Assembly (NCBI RefSeq): GCF_938045465.1
Contig: NZ_CALIBF010000118.1
Coordinates: forward strand, 1 to 23,096
Origin: an uncultured Campylobacter sp.
GTDB lineage: Bacteria > Campylobacterota > Campylobacteria > Campylobacterales > Campylobacteraceae
Direction: 5' to 3'
DNA: 23,096 nucleotides
The stretch's first letter is position 1. Every line of letters begins with the position of its first letter. The translations under genes were made by a program, and so were the position numbers. Shown here piece by piece: positions 14,003 to 21,996 of the stretch. A model generated the notes under the pieces. The model was not told the origin of the DNA and did not search any database. It saw nothing but the letters and a program-made list of their open reading frames with translations.

Positions 14003-15199
14003 ATGGCAAGATACGCCCAGATCGATAAACGAGCCCCTATTAACTCAGGCGACGATAAGCTTCGTAGATTCCTAACCCGCACCTTTAACGGCGAGCTTTT
14101 CGTGGGGCTGTGGGTGGTGTTAAAAAATATGTTTAAGCGCGGCGGCTCGCATACGCTTCGGTATCCTATGGAAAAATTTGTCATGCCGCCTAGATACCGC
14201 GGCGTGCACAAGCTTATGCGCCTGCTCGAAAGCGGCAGCGAGCGCTGCATCGGATGCGGCTTGTGCGAGAAGATCTGCGTAGCGAACTGCATCGCGATGG
14301 AGACCAGCCTCGGCGCCGACGGCCGCAAAAAGGTAGATAACTACTCGATAAATTTAGGGCGCTGCGTCTATTGCGGGCTTTGCGCGGACGTCTGCCCCGA
14401 GATCGCTATCGTGCACGGCTGCGAGTACGAGCTTGCGAGCGAACAGCGCGCGTATTACGGCTTTAAAGAGGATCTTTTGATCCGCGGCGAAAATTTATGT
14501 TTAAACGGCGCGGCACAGGAGTTTGCGGGCTACGGCAGCCTGGATGAAAACGCGGGCGAGCGGATCAAGATGACGCCGAATGCCTATATAAAAAGCGACG
14601 CCGCAAGCGACGAGCCAAGCTTAAAGAGCGCGGATTCAAATTTAAAAAGTAGCGCCGTGGAAAGCTTTAAAAAAGAGAGCGCCGCTAACGATAAAATTCT
14701 ATTTTCAAAGGGCGCGGGCTTAAGCGGCGAAATTTTAGCCGAGCGGCAAAATATCGAGCGGGCAAGCTTAAAGGAAAGCTCCACCGCGGACGCCGAAAAT
14801 TCTAAAGAAAATTCCGTTACGGACGCTCAAAATTCCGCGCCTGATTCGCAGCGAAATTCCAAAGAAAACCCCGCTTCTCAAAGCGCCGAAGATTCCGCTA
14901 CGGATAGTAAAAATTTGGCGGAGAATTCTAAAGAAAATTTCGCTCCGCAGAGCGCCGAAGATTCCGCCGCTCAAAGTAAAAATTTTAAAGATAATTCGGT
15001 TGCGCCGCATGTCGAGAATTCCACAGGCGGTCTTGCTACGAACGACGATTCTGGGGAAAATTCTAAAGAAAATTCCGCCATGCAAGACGCGGGGAGTTCC
15101 GCCGCGCGAGGTAAAAAATCTAAGGCAAATTCCAAAAAGAATTCCGCCGCGGACGCTGAGAATTCTACGCAAAGCTCCGCGCAGGAGGAGGAGCAATGA
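14003..15199 (+). CDS. nuoI: NADH-quinone oxidoreductase subunit NuoI with long repetitive C-terminal tail
   Basis: A 398-residue protein. Residues 1 to about 195 are a normal NuoI, with two [4Fe-4S] clusters held by Cys82/85/88 with Cys131, and Cys121/124/127 with Cys92 (RCIGCGLCEKIC and RCVYCGLCADVCPE). These are clusters N6a and N6b, which pass electrons to NuoB. NuoI proteins usually end near residue 160-215. Here another 200 residues follow, low in hydrophobics and rich in Ser, Asn, Ala, Glu, Lys, Asp and Gln, with a degenerate 22-23 residue repeat. The tail is truly in frame: it stays open for about 600 bases and ends in an ATGA overlap with nuoJ. I use the ATG at 14003 behind AAGGAGG; the frame upstream shadows nuoH. 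Confidence 0.93.
   Translation: MARYAQIDKRAPINSGDDKLRRFLTRTFNGELFVGLWVVLKNMFKRGGSHTLRYPMEKFVMPPRYRGVHKLMRLLESGSERCIGCGLCEKICVANCIAMETSLGADGRKKVDNYSINLGRCVYCGLCADVCPEIAIVHGCEYELASEQRAYYGFKEDLLIRGENLCLNGAAQEFAGYGSLDENAGERIKMTPNAYIKSDAASDEPSLKSADSNLKSSAVESFKKESAANDKILFSKGAGLSGEILAERQNIERASLKESSTADAENSKENSVTDAQNSAPDSQRNSKENPASQSAEDSATDSKNLAENSKENFAPQSAEDSAAQSKNFKDNSVAPHVENSTGGLATNDDSGENSKENSAMQDAGSSAARGKKSKANSKKNSAADAENSTQSSAQEEEQ
14770..15190 (+). repeat. Degenerate tandem repeat encoding the NuoI tail
   Basis: The word GAAAATTCTAAAGAAAATTC recurs nearly unchanged at 14795, 14921 (one G for A) and 15056. AGCGCCGAAGATTCCGC recurs at 14882 and 14951. The encoded unit is roughly ENSKEN(S/P/F)A-x-x-SAEDSA-x-x-SKN, with a period of 22-23 residues and five to six diverged copies (about residues 263-398). 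Diverged copies imply an old expansion still under selection for an open frame. Confidence 0.75.
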
Positions 15200-15723
15200 T
15201 ACAAACTCTTGCATTTTATTTTTTCAGCGCGGTTTGCCTGGCGCTTTTTTGCATCAGCGTTTTTAGCAAAAACGTTCTTTACGCCCTTAGCGCGCTGGCC
15301 GGCGGCATGGTATTTATGAGCGGATTTTTCTTCTTGCTGGATGCGGAGTTTTTGGGCGTAGTGCAGATCATAGTTTACACGGGCGCCGTGATCGTGCTTT
15401 ACGGCTTCGCGCTGATGTTTTTGGGCGCGGATAAAAACGTAAGTGAGCCGAAAAAGGGCGCAAGGCTATTTTTCGCACTTAGCGGTGTGATCGCATTTTT
15501 GCTCGTGATTATCGTGCTCGGCGCGGTGGTCGCAAACAACGTAGAAACGCTTAAAATTTTAAACACCGACGATACCGAGGCGCTTGGGATGATTATTTTT
15601 ACGAAATATCTGGCGATTTTCGAGCTTGCCGCCGTGATGCTGCTCGTGGCGATGATCTGCGCTATCGTGCTTGCGCATAAGCAGATGGACGCGAGCCTGA
15701 GCTACGAAGAGAGCGAGGGATAA
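15196..15723 (+). CDS. nuoJ: NADH-quinone oxidoreductase subunit NuoJ
   Basis: A 175-residue membrane subunit with five hydrophobic segments. VVQIIVYTGAVIVLYGFALMF (about 55-75), which contains the pi-bulge TM3 region with YTGAVIVL, is the family signature. The C-terminus is short and acidic (SLSYEESEG). The ATG at 15196 has GGAGGAG 5 bases upstream and overlaps the nuoI stop as ATGA, so it is coupled to the end of the NuoI tail. It is followed by nuoK after one base. Confidence 0.95.
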   Translation: MIQTLAFYFFSAVCLALFCISVFSKNVLYALSALAGGMVFMSGFFFLLDAEFLGVVQIIVYTGAVIVLYGFALMFLGADKNVSEPKKGARLFFALSGVIAFLLVIIVLGAVVANNVETLKILNTDDTEALGMIIFTKYLAIFELAAVMLLVAMICAIVLAHKQMDASLSYEESEG

Positions 15724-15724
15724 A

Positions 15725-16048
15725 ATGGGTCTAAATGACTATCTGATCGTCGCTGCGATGATGTTTGGGCTCGGGCTTGCGGGTATGATGAAGCGAAGAA
15801 ATTTGATAATGCTCTTTTTTTCGAGCGAAATTTTATTAAACGCCGCAAATTTAGCCCTCGTCGCCGTGGCGAAATTTTACGACAATATAAACGGCGAAAT
15901 TTTTGCGCTTTTCATCGTCGCGATCGCCGCGAGCGAGATGGCCGTGGGGCTTGGGCTGCTCATCTTGTGGTATAAGAAAACGGGCAGCATAGAACTTGAC
16001 AGCTTCGTAAATTTTAAAAATCCTTCCAAGGATGGACCGGATGCTTGA
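15725..16048 (+). CDS. nuoK: NADH-quinone oxidoreductase subunit NuoK
   Basis: A 107-residue, three-helix membrane subunit of the proton path. The buried glutamates Glu35 (FFSSEILLNA) and Glu71 (AIAASEMAVGLGLL), essential in other complex I enzymes, are both present. A GAGG site lies 7 bases before the ATG at 15725. The gene overlaps nuoL by 8 bases at its 3' end (TGA at 16046-16048). Confidence 0.95.
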   Translation: MGLNDYLIVAAMMFGLGLAGMMKRRNLIMLFFSSEILLNAANLALVAVAKFYDNINGEIFALFIVAIAASEMAVGLGLLILWYKKTGSIELDSFVNFKNPSKDGPDA

Positions 16049-17888
16049 TACCGTTTTTGTGTGGCTTTTAATTGCCCTTTTCGCACCGCTCGCCTCGGCG
16101 ATCTTCGCAGGCGTTTTCATTCGCGCCAAAGACAAGATGTTTATTGGCGTAATCTGCTCGGCGCTGGTGATTTTAAGCACTATCGCGTCGCTTGCTTTGA
16201 TGGAGCTCGTCTCTGATAACCGCCTAATCAGCGTAAATTTAGCCGATTTCATAAGCACGGGATTTTTGGACGCAAAATTTAGCTTTCTCATAGATAGCGT
16301 AAGTGCGGTGATGATGGTAGTCGTAGGCATCATATCCAGCGTCGTGCACGTGTATTCGATCTACTATATGTGGGATGATGAAAACTTCTCTAAATTTTTC
16401 AGCTTCCTGGGGCTTTTCGTTTTTTCGATGCTGGTTTTGGTAACGAGCGATAATTTTTTAGGGCTTTTCATCGGCTGGGAGGGGGTCGGACTCTGCTCGT
16501 GGCTGCTAATAGGCTTTTGGTATGATAGGAGCAATTACAGCTGGTGCGCCAACGAAGCTTTCATAATGAACCGCATCGCAGACCTTGGAATGTTGCTTGG
16601 AATTTTTCTGATCTATTTAAATTTCGGCTCGTTGCGGTACGAGGTGGTGTTTGCGAACGCAGCGAGCTTGGAGCCTGAAATTTTAACCATGATCGCAGCG
16701 CTTTTATTTATCGGTGCAATGGGCAAAAGCGCGCAGTTTCCATTCCATACCTGGCTGGCAGACGCGATGGCGGGTCCAACGCCCGTGTCTGCGCTCATTC
16801 ATGCAGCGACGATGGTTACGGCGGGCGTTTATCTGGTGATCCGCGCAAACGCGATTTTCGCGCTCGCGCCCGAAGTAAGCGGCTTTATCGTCTGCTTGGG
16901 CGCTTTCGTGGCGGTCTTTGCGGCGTCGATGGCGCTGGTTCATAATGATCTTAAAAAGATCATCGCCTACTCCACGCTTTCGCAGCTTGGCTATATGTTC
17001 GTAGCCGCGGGGCTCGGGGCGTATTGGATCGCGCTATTTCATCTGGCGACGCATGCGTTTTTCAAGGCACTTCTATTTTTGGGCGCGGGCAACGTAATGC
17101 ACGCGATGAAAGACGATCTAAATATCCAAAATATGGGCGGATTATATAAGTTTATGCGACCTACGGCGATTTTAATGTGCATAGGCTCGCTTGCGCTTTG
17201 CGGATTTTATCCGTTCGCGGGCTTTTTTTCAAAAGATAAAATTTTAGAAGCGGCGTGGAGCGCGGACGCGTATTTTATCTGGGCGCTGCTGTTTGCGGGC
17301 GCTGCGATGACGACGTTTTACAGCGTGCGTCTGATAATGCTCGTGTTTTTCGGCAAGCAAAAATTTACCCACCATCCGCACGAGGCGAAAGGCTTTGCCC
17401 TTATCGCGATGGGCGTGTTAGCCGTGCCTGCGGTGATCGCGGGCTTTTTCGAGCACGATTTTGCTGAGTTCGTGCTTAGCATACTGCCGGGTTTTAAAGC
17501 TTCGATCCCGCACGGCGTGGAGGTAATTTTGATCGCCATAACGCTAGCGATGATAAGCGCGGTAGCGATCGGCACGATTTGGACATACGGCAAAGGTAAA
17601 TTTAGCCAAAATTTAAAGAACTGCGAATTTTATAAAATTTTGATCGCGCAGTATTTTATCCCGCAAATTTACGAGCGCGTGATCGTGCGCGGATACGCCA
17701 AGCTTAGCGAGATCTGTGCTAAATGCGACGGCGCGATCATAGACGCCAGTGTCGATCTGATCGCTCGCATCGCGGTAAAAGGCGGCGAAGGATCGGATCG
17801 CGTAAGCAATAGCGGAGATTTGAGCGCAAATTTAAGGTGGATGGTTTTGGGATCTTTCATTTTGCTGATTTTGGCGTTTGCGCTGTGA
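16041..17888 (+). CDS. nuoL: NADH-quinone oxidoreductase subunit NuoL
   Basis: A 615-residue antiporter-like proton-pumping subunit with many membrane helices and the long lateral helix region at the C-terminus. Typical blocks are FIGWEGVGLCSWLLIGFW (about 140-157), MGKSAQFPFHTWLADAM with AGPTPVSALIHAATMVTAGV, and KKIIAYSTLSQLGYM. I choose the ATG at 16041: the AAGGA at 16028-16032 is 8 bases upstream, whereas it would overlap the other ATG at 16032. The gene overlaps nuoK by 8 bases. Confidence 0.95.
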   Translation: MLDTVFVWLLIALFAPLASAIFAGVFIRAKDKMFIGVICSALVILSTIASLALMELVSDNRLISVNLADFISTGFLDAKFSFLIDSVSAVMMVVVGIISSVVHVYSIYYMWDDENFSKFFSFLGLFVFSMLVLVTSDNFLGLFIGWEGVGLCSWLLIGFWYDRSNYSWCANEAFIMNRIADLGMLLGIFLIYLNFGSLRYEVVFANAASLEPEILTMIAALLFIGAMGKSAQFPFHTWLADAMAGPTPVSALIHAATMVTAGVYLVIRANAIFALAPEVSGFIVCLGAFVAVFAASMALVHNDLKKIIAYSTLSQLGYMFVAAGLGAYWIALFHLATHAFFKALLFLGAGNVMHAMKDDLNIQNMGGLYKFMRPTAILMCIGSLALCGFYPFAGFFSKDKILEAAWSADAYFIWALLFAGAAMTTFYSVRLIMLVFFGKQKFTHHPHEAKGFALIAMGVLAVPAVIAGFFEHDFAEFVLSILPGFKASIPHGVEVILIAITLAMISAVAIGTIWTYGKGKFSQNLKNCEFYKILIAQYFIPQIYERVIVRGYAKLSEICAKCDGAIIDASVDLIARIAVKGGEGSDRVSNSGDLSANLRWMVLGSFILLILAFAL

Positions 17889-17895
17889 GGTGGGC

Positions 17896-19425
17896 ATGGA
17901 ATACTTTTTAAGTTTGGTTATATTTTTTCCGGCGGTAGCTGCGGTTTTAGGCTTTTTGATCGACGAAGCGAGCATTAAGACCTACGCCGTTACGATGAGC
18001 TTTATAGAGTTCGTGCTTTCGCTCGTTTTGTGGATACTCTACGAGCCGGTGGACGGCATCGCGTTTAGCGTGCTGCACCCTTTCATAAGCGAATACGGCA
18101 TCAGCTACTTCATCGGCGTGGACGGAATTTCGCTGTTTTTAGTGATCCTAAGCACGCTGGTTACATTTTTGGCGCTGCTTAGTCTAAGCATTAAAGAGCG
18201 CGCCAAAAATTTAATCATCTGCATTCTGTTTTTAGAGATGACGATGGTGGGCGTTTTCGTGGCGCTGGATGCGATTTTGTTTTACATTTTTTGGGAACTT
18301 TCGCTTATTCCGATGCTCTATATCATCGGCGCGTGGGGCAGCGGCAAGAGAATTTACGCCGCGGTAAAATTTTTCATCTACACCTTCCTCGGTTCGATGT
18401 TTCTACTCGTTGGACTCGTAGCGATGAGCTACTTATACCACGAGGCTACGGGAGAGTATAGCTTTAATATCCTAGACTGGCAGAGCCTGTCGCTGCCGCT
18501 TAGCACGCAAATTCCTCTATTTTTGGCATTTTCGGTCGCTTTTGCGATCAAGACGCCTTGCTTTCCTTTTCATACCTGGCTTCCGTACGCGCACGGGCAG
18601 GCCCCTACGATAGGCTCGGTTCTGCTTGCCGCGGTGCTTCTTAAGATGGGTACCTACGGCTTTGTGCGATTTTCGCTGCCGCTATTTCCCGACGCGAGCG
18701 TGCATTTTAGCGGGATGATGTGCGCCCTAGCGATCGTTATGATCATCTATGCAAGCTTCATCGCCTTTGCGCAGAAGGATATCAAACAGGTTATCGCGTA
18801 TAGCTCGATCGCGCATATGGGCGTCATAATGCTAGGAATTTTTTCAATGAGCCGCGAAGGAATGAGCGGCGCGGTATTTTTGATGATAAGTCACGGTATC
18901 GTAAGCGGCGGGCTTTTTATGCTCGTAGGCTTTTTATACGACCGCAGGCATACGAAGCTTTTTAGCGAATTCGGCGGGCTTGCGCGCGTGATGCCGCTTT
19001 ATGCGTTTTGCTTTTGCGTCGTGCTGCTAGGCTCGATAGGCCTTCCGCTTACGATCGGCTTCGTGGGAGAATTCCTAAGCCTTGCGGGGATTTTTAAAAT
19101 AAGCTTTAGCTATGCGCTTTCGGGCGGACTCGGCATCATAATGGGCGCGATCTATTCGATGAATCTTTATAAAAAGACCTTCTTCGGCGCACTCGTGCAT
19201 GAGGAGAATGAAAAGCTAAGCGATCTAAACAGAACCGAGCTTTGCTCTATCGTCCCGATCTGCGTGCTGGTGGTGGTGCTCGGCGTCGCGCCGAATCTGA
19301 TGTTAAAGAGCATCGAGCCTAGTGTGACGCAAAGCCTTGAGTTGATGTTTAATAAAGCCTCGCAAACCGCGACCCGCGCCTATATGGAAAAAGCAAATTT
19401 TAAGGTAAGAAGCGATGCAAAATAA
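17896..19425 (+). CDS. nuoM: NADH-quinone oxidoreductase subunit NuoM
   Basis: A 509-residue antiporter-like membrane subunit of complex I. Family blocks include FYIFWELSLIPMLYIIGAWG (about 135-154) with the key Glu, AIKTPCFPFHTWLPYAHGQA (about 217-236) and KQVIAYSSIAHMGV. I start it at the ATG at 17896, which has GAGGTG at 17888-17893 just upstream and gives the usual hydrophobic N-terminus MEYFLSLVIFFPAVAA. The frame upstream to 17878 lies inside nuoL. It overlaps nuoN by 11 bases. Confidence 0.95.
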   Translation: MEYFLSLVIFFPAVAAVLGFLIDEASIKTYAVTMSFIEFVLSLVLWILYEPVDGIAFSVLHPFISEYGISYFIGVDGISLFLVILSTLVTFLALLSLSIKERAKNLIICILFLEMTMVGVFVALDAILFYIFWELSLIPMLYIIGAWGSGKRIYAAVKFFIYTFLGSMFLLVGLVAMSYLYHEATGEYSFNILDWQSLSLPLSTQIPLFLAFSVAFAIKTPCFPFHTWLPYAHGQAPTIGSVLLAAVLLKMGTYGFVRFSLPLFPDASVHFSGMMCALAIVMIIYASFIAFAQKDIKQVIAYSSIAHMGVIMLGIFSMSREGMSGAVFLMISHGIVSGGLFMLVGFLYDRRHTKLFSEFGGLARVMPLYAFCFCVVLLGSIGLPLTIGFVGEFLSLAGIFKISFSYALSGGLGIIMGAIYSMNLYKKTFFGALVHEENEKLSDLNRTELCSIVPICVLVVVLGVAPNLMLKSIEPSVTQSLELMFNKASQTATRAYMEKANFKVRSDAK

Positions 19426-21190
19426 TCTTTTAAATTTAGCCTCGATCGCGCCTATGGCGATACTCGGAGGATTTGCCCTGCTGATGCTCGCGGTTTCGCT
19501 TTTTGCGCGCACGCTATCGTATAAATTTTACGCCGTCATCACGATATTGGCGCTAGCTCTGGGCTTCGGGCTTGTTTTTGGATACAACAGCGGCATACGC
19601 GGGCTTTTTGACGTGATGCTGGTGGACGGAATCGCGACGCTATCGATGCTTATCATGCTCGCGGGCTCGATATTTTTCATATTTCTATCTTTGGGCGCAA
19701 GAAGCGCGCACGAGTACCACACGGCGGAGTTTTTCGTGCTATTTCTATTCGTGCTCGTGGGTTATGAGTTTATGGTTGCGAGCGAAAGCTTAATGATGAT
19801 CCTCGTTGGGCTTGAGACGGGCTCGCTGGCGCTTTATACGCTAATCGCGCTTCACAACCGCGCCAGATCGGTCGAAGCGGCGCTAAAATACTTCATAATG
19901 GGCGCGCTGGGATCGGGCTTTTTCGCATTCGGCGCGGCGATGTTTTTTCTATCGACCGGCTCTATGGAAATTTCAAACATCGCGCAGATCGCCAAGAGTT
20001 CAAATTTACAAACCAACGTCTTGCTTTTCGCCGCCTGCTCATTTATGATCGTCTCGATAGGATTTAAGCTCTCGCTGATCCCGTTTCACACCTGGACGCC
20101 CGACGTTTACGAGGGTGCGAGCTCGGCTATGGCGGGCTTTTTGTCCGTCGTGCCCAAGATCGCGGGCTTTGTCGTGGCGATTAGGCTGTTTGAAGCGCTG
20201 CAAAGCATCGGCGTACAGTGGCTAAACATCGTGCTCTACGCCGTTGCGGTGCTTACGATGAGCTTAGCGAACCTTATGGCGCTCGTTCAGCGCGACGTCA
20301 AACGGATGCTGGCTTTCAGCTCCGTTTCGCACGCTGGCTTTGTGCTCTGCGCGATCGTGATCGGCTCGACGCAGGCAAACGCCGCACTTTTCACCTACTG
20401 GATCCTATATGCCGTGGCGAATCTAGGGGCGTTTGCGTTCATCTGGTGCGTGCGGCAAAGGCGCGCCCGCTCGTTAAATTTAAAATTTAAAACCCAAAGC
20501 CCCGCTTTAAATTTAAATGCAAACGGCGAGAGCTCTATCTCAAACCCAAAGCCCGCTTTTTCGCAAAATCGCGAGCTAGGTTCTACCGGCGAGTTAAATT
20601 TAGGCGAAAACGGGCAAGATTCAGCCTACGCCGAGCAAAATTTTAAAACGACCGAGCAAAATTCTAAAGCAGGCGGGCCAAATTTGAAAGCGATCGAGCC
20701 TGGCGCGGAAGCGAGCCTTTTCGGCACTGAAACTTGCGAGCTAGGCGCCGAAATTTGCGAGCAAAGCTCCAATTTCGCGGCTCGCTTCGAGCATCCGTTT
20801 GAGAAATTTGACGGGCTGATCCGCACCCATCCGCTCTTTGCGCTATGTGCGGCGATCTTTATGCTCTCGCTTGCGGGCATTCCGCCGTTTAGCGTGTTTT
20901 GGGGCAAGATGTATCTGCTAAGCGCCGCGGTCAATTCGGGCTACTTCGCCCTCGCCGTCATCATGGCGGTAAATAGCGCGCTCGCACTGTATTATTATCT
21001 GCGCCTCATCGTGCGTATGTTCTTGCACGAGCCGCGGGAGGATGCGGGGCTTGACGGCTCACTGAGCGCGGTCTCGGTACAGATAAAATTTGCCGTCGTG
21101 CTAGCTAGCGTGGCATGCGTGCTGGCGCCGTTTTTGGTAAAATTCCTAACCGGCGCGGTAAATAATTTCGTCTTTTTAAGCGGGTATTGA
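19415..21190 (+). CDS. nuoN: NADH-quinone oxidoreductase subunit NuoN with a ~105-residue hydrophilic insertion
   Basis: A 591-residue antiporter-like membrane subunit; NuoN is usually near 460-500. SIGFKLSLIPFHTWTPDVYE (about 211-230) and VKRMLAFSSVSHAGFV are diagnostic. After helix residues ending FIWCVRQRRARS (about 350), a hydrophilic stretch of roughly 105 residues follows, rich in Asn, Glu, Ser, Ala and Gly. Normal sequence then resumes at FEHPFEKFDGLIRTHPLFALC (about 455) and LSLAGIPPFSVFWGKMYLLS. The insertion therefore sits in an inter-helix loop. The ATG at 19415 follows AAGG within nuoM and overlaps it by 11 bases. It is the last nuo gene. Confidence 0.94.
   Translation: MQNNLLNLASIAPMAILGGFALLMLAVSLFARTLSYKFYAVITILALALGFGLVFGYNSGIRGLFDVMLVDGIATLSMLIMLAGSIFFIFLSLGARSAHEYHTAEFFVLFLFVLVGYEFMVASESLMMILVGLETGSLALYTLIALHNRARSVEAALKYFIMGALGSGFFAFGAAMFFLSTGSMEISNIAQIAKSSNLQTNVLLFAACSFMIVSIGFKLSLIPFHTWTPDVYEGASSAMAGFLSVVPKIAGFVVAIRLFEALQSIGVQWLNIVLYAVAVLTMSLANLMALVQRDVKRMLAFSSVSHAGFVLCAIVIGSTQANAALFTYWILYAVANLGAFAFIWCVRQRRARSLNLKFKTQSPALNLNANGESSISNPKPAFSQNRELGSTGELNLGENGQDSAYAEQNFKTTEQNSKAGGPNLKAIEPGAEASLFGTETCELGAEICEQSSNFAARFEHPFEKFDGLIRTHPLFALCAAIFMLSLAGIPPFSVFWGKMYLLSAAVNSGYFALAVIMAVNSALALYYYLRLIVRMFLHEPREDAGLDGSLSAVSVQIKFAVVLASVACVLAPFLVKFLTGAVNNFVFLSGY
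20461..20790 (+). repeat. Low-complexity insertion within nuoN
   Basis: The DNA is rich in AAATTTAAA, AAATTTAAAT and GCAAAATTTTAAA/GCAAAATTCTAAA words, and encodes short similar peptides such as SLNLKFK, ALNLNANGE, GELNLGENG, AEQNFKTTEQNSKAGG and PNLKAIEPG. It is weakly repetitive, in frame and hydrophilic, and two Cys appear near its end (TCELGAEICE). Confidence 0.6.
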
Positions 21191-21201
21191 GCTAAAATTT
21201 T

Positions 21202-21227
21202 AAGCGCGAATTGAACCCATCGCGCTT
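21202..21227. other. Hairpin between nuoN and the following gene
   Basis: A perfect 8-bp inverted repeat, AAGCGCGA (21202-21209) / TCGCGCTT (21220-21227), has a 10-base loop and begins 12 bases after the nuoN stop. Only three T follow on the plus strand, so it is at best a weak intrinsic terminator. It could trim or attenuate the transcript before the next gene, whose AAGGAG site starts 8 bases later. Confidence 0.45.
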
Positions 21228-21244
21228 TGCCAACAAGGAGAGAT

Positions 21245-21745
21245 ATGTTTTTGGGCGAGCTAAGTGCTGACGGCTACGGTTTTGTGCTGCTTGATGTGCG
21301 CGATTTGAGTGAGTTTTTAAAGGAGCGAAAATGCATAGCAAAAAAGCTTCTAAGCTACTGGGACGCGCACAAGCAGCTGTTTTATGACTCCGTAAAGGGC
21401 GCTAAAGCTTTACCCTTCTACCCGCTTACGGTGCGCAGCTATGAGATCTTCGTTTGTACAGACGGGGATTTTGCGCCGCCTGCGGGCTACGAAGTAACTT
21501 TCAAGCGCGATAGGCTGTATTTCGCCCCGCAAAGCGACTCCGTGATCCTATCTAGCTTCGATGCTTTGCAGCATCGTTTCGATAAGCTAAAAAGCGGCGA
21601 ACTCGAGCTAGGCTATGAGTGTCAAAGCGGCGTTGCGGGCAAGATACGAAAATTTAATTCCACGCTCAAGCTTGGCTTGCAAAGTGGCGCTTACGAGCTT
21701 TGCGCCCTGGGGTTAAAAAACAGCTCGCAGCACTTCGAGAAATAG
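21245..21745 (+). CDS. Hypothetical protein interrupted by an in-frame TAG
   Basis: A 166-residue soluble protein starting MFLGELSADGYGFVLLDVRD. I recognise no family. The ATG at 21245 has AAGGAG 8 bases upstream; an upstream TTG at 21227 in the same frame is less likely. The frame ends at a TAG (21743-21745) after NSSQHFEK. The same frame then continues open for 33 codons with natural-looking protein (GYAFIFKRNAGAENQNF and on) to a TAA at 21845-21847. The TAG may replace a Tyr codon, giving an ancestral 200-residue protein. It lies 54 bases downstream of nuoN on the same strand, but nothing in the sequence links it to complex I. Confidence 0.7.
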   Translation: MFLGELSADGYGFVLLDVRDLSEFLKERKCIAKKLLSYWDAHKQLFYDSVKGAKALPFYPLTVRSYEIFVCTDGDFAPPAGYEVTFKRDRLYFAPQSDSVILSSFDALQHRFDKLKSGELELGYECQSGVAGKIRKFNSTLKLGLQSGAYELCALGLKNSSQHFEK

Positions 21746-21847
21746 GGCTACGCCTTTATTTTCAAGCGTAACGCAGGCGCGGAAAATCAAAATTTCAGTA
21801 GGCTTGACAACGATAAATTTAGCTTTGATATTTGCGAAGGCGATTAA
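21746..21847 (+). pseudogene. In-frame extension beyond the TAG of the preceding gene
   Basis: Thirty-three sense codons directly follow the TAG at 21743-21745 in phase, encoding GYAFIFKRNAGAENQNFSRL and ending DNDKFSFDICEGD before a TAA. The composition resembles real protein. It has no start or binding site of its own, so it is either dead sequence after a nonsense mutation or a readthrough extension. Confidence 0.5.
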
Positions 21848-21996
21848 ATTTGACCGAAATTCTGCGTCACGCAAGGCCTCGGCGCGCCCCGCAAAATTTT
21901 AAAGATACGACCGGCGCGGTAAATTTAAATCTAAAATTTCCACTTCCTTGCCCCATTGTTTCCTAGCAAACACACAAATTTTGATAAATTTCGATT
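21848..21996. other. Convergent intergenic region
   Basis: This 149-base gap separates the plus-strand hypothetical gene from the 3' end of miaA. It contains AAATTTTA-type words, the palindrome GGCGCGCC, and a 4-bp ACCG/CGGT hairpin at 21910-21920. I see no convincing bidirectional terminator and no reading frame with a ribosome binding site. Confidence 0.4.

Noticed and set aside
14768..15214. Minus-strand open frames opposite the NuoI tail
   Set aside because: They mirror the repeats on the coding strand, giving repetitive RGGIFF-type peptides, and have no start signals.
16032..16040. ATG at 16032 as the nuoL start
   Set aside because: It overlaps the AAGGA sequence that is correctly spaced for the ATG at 16041.
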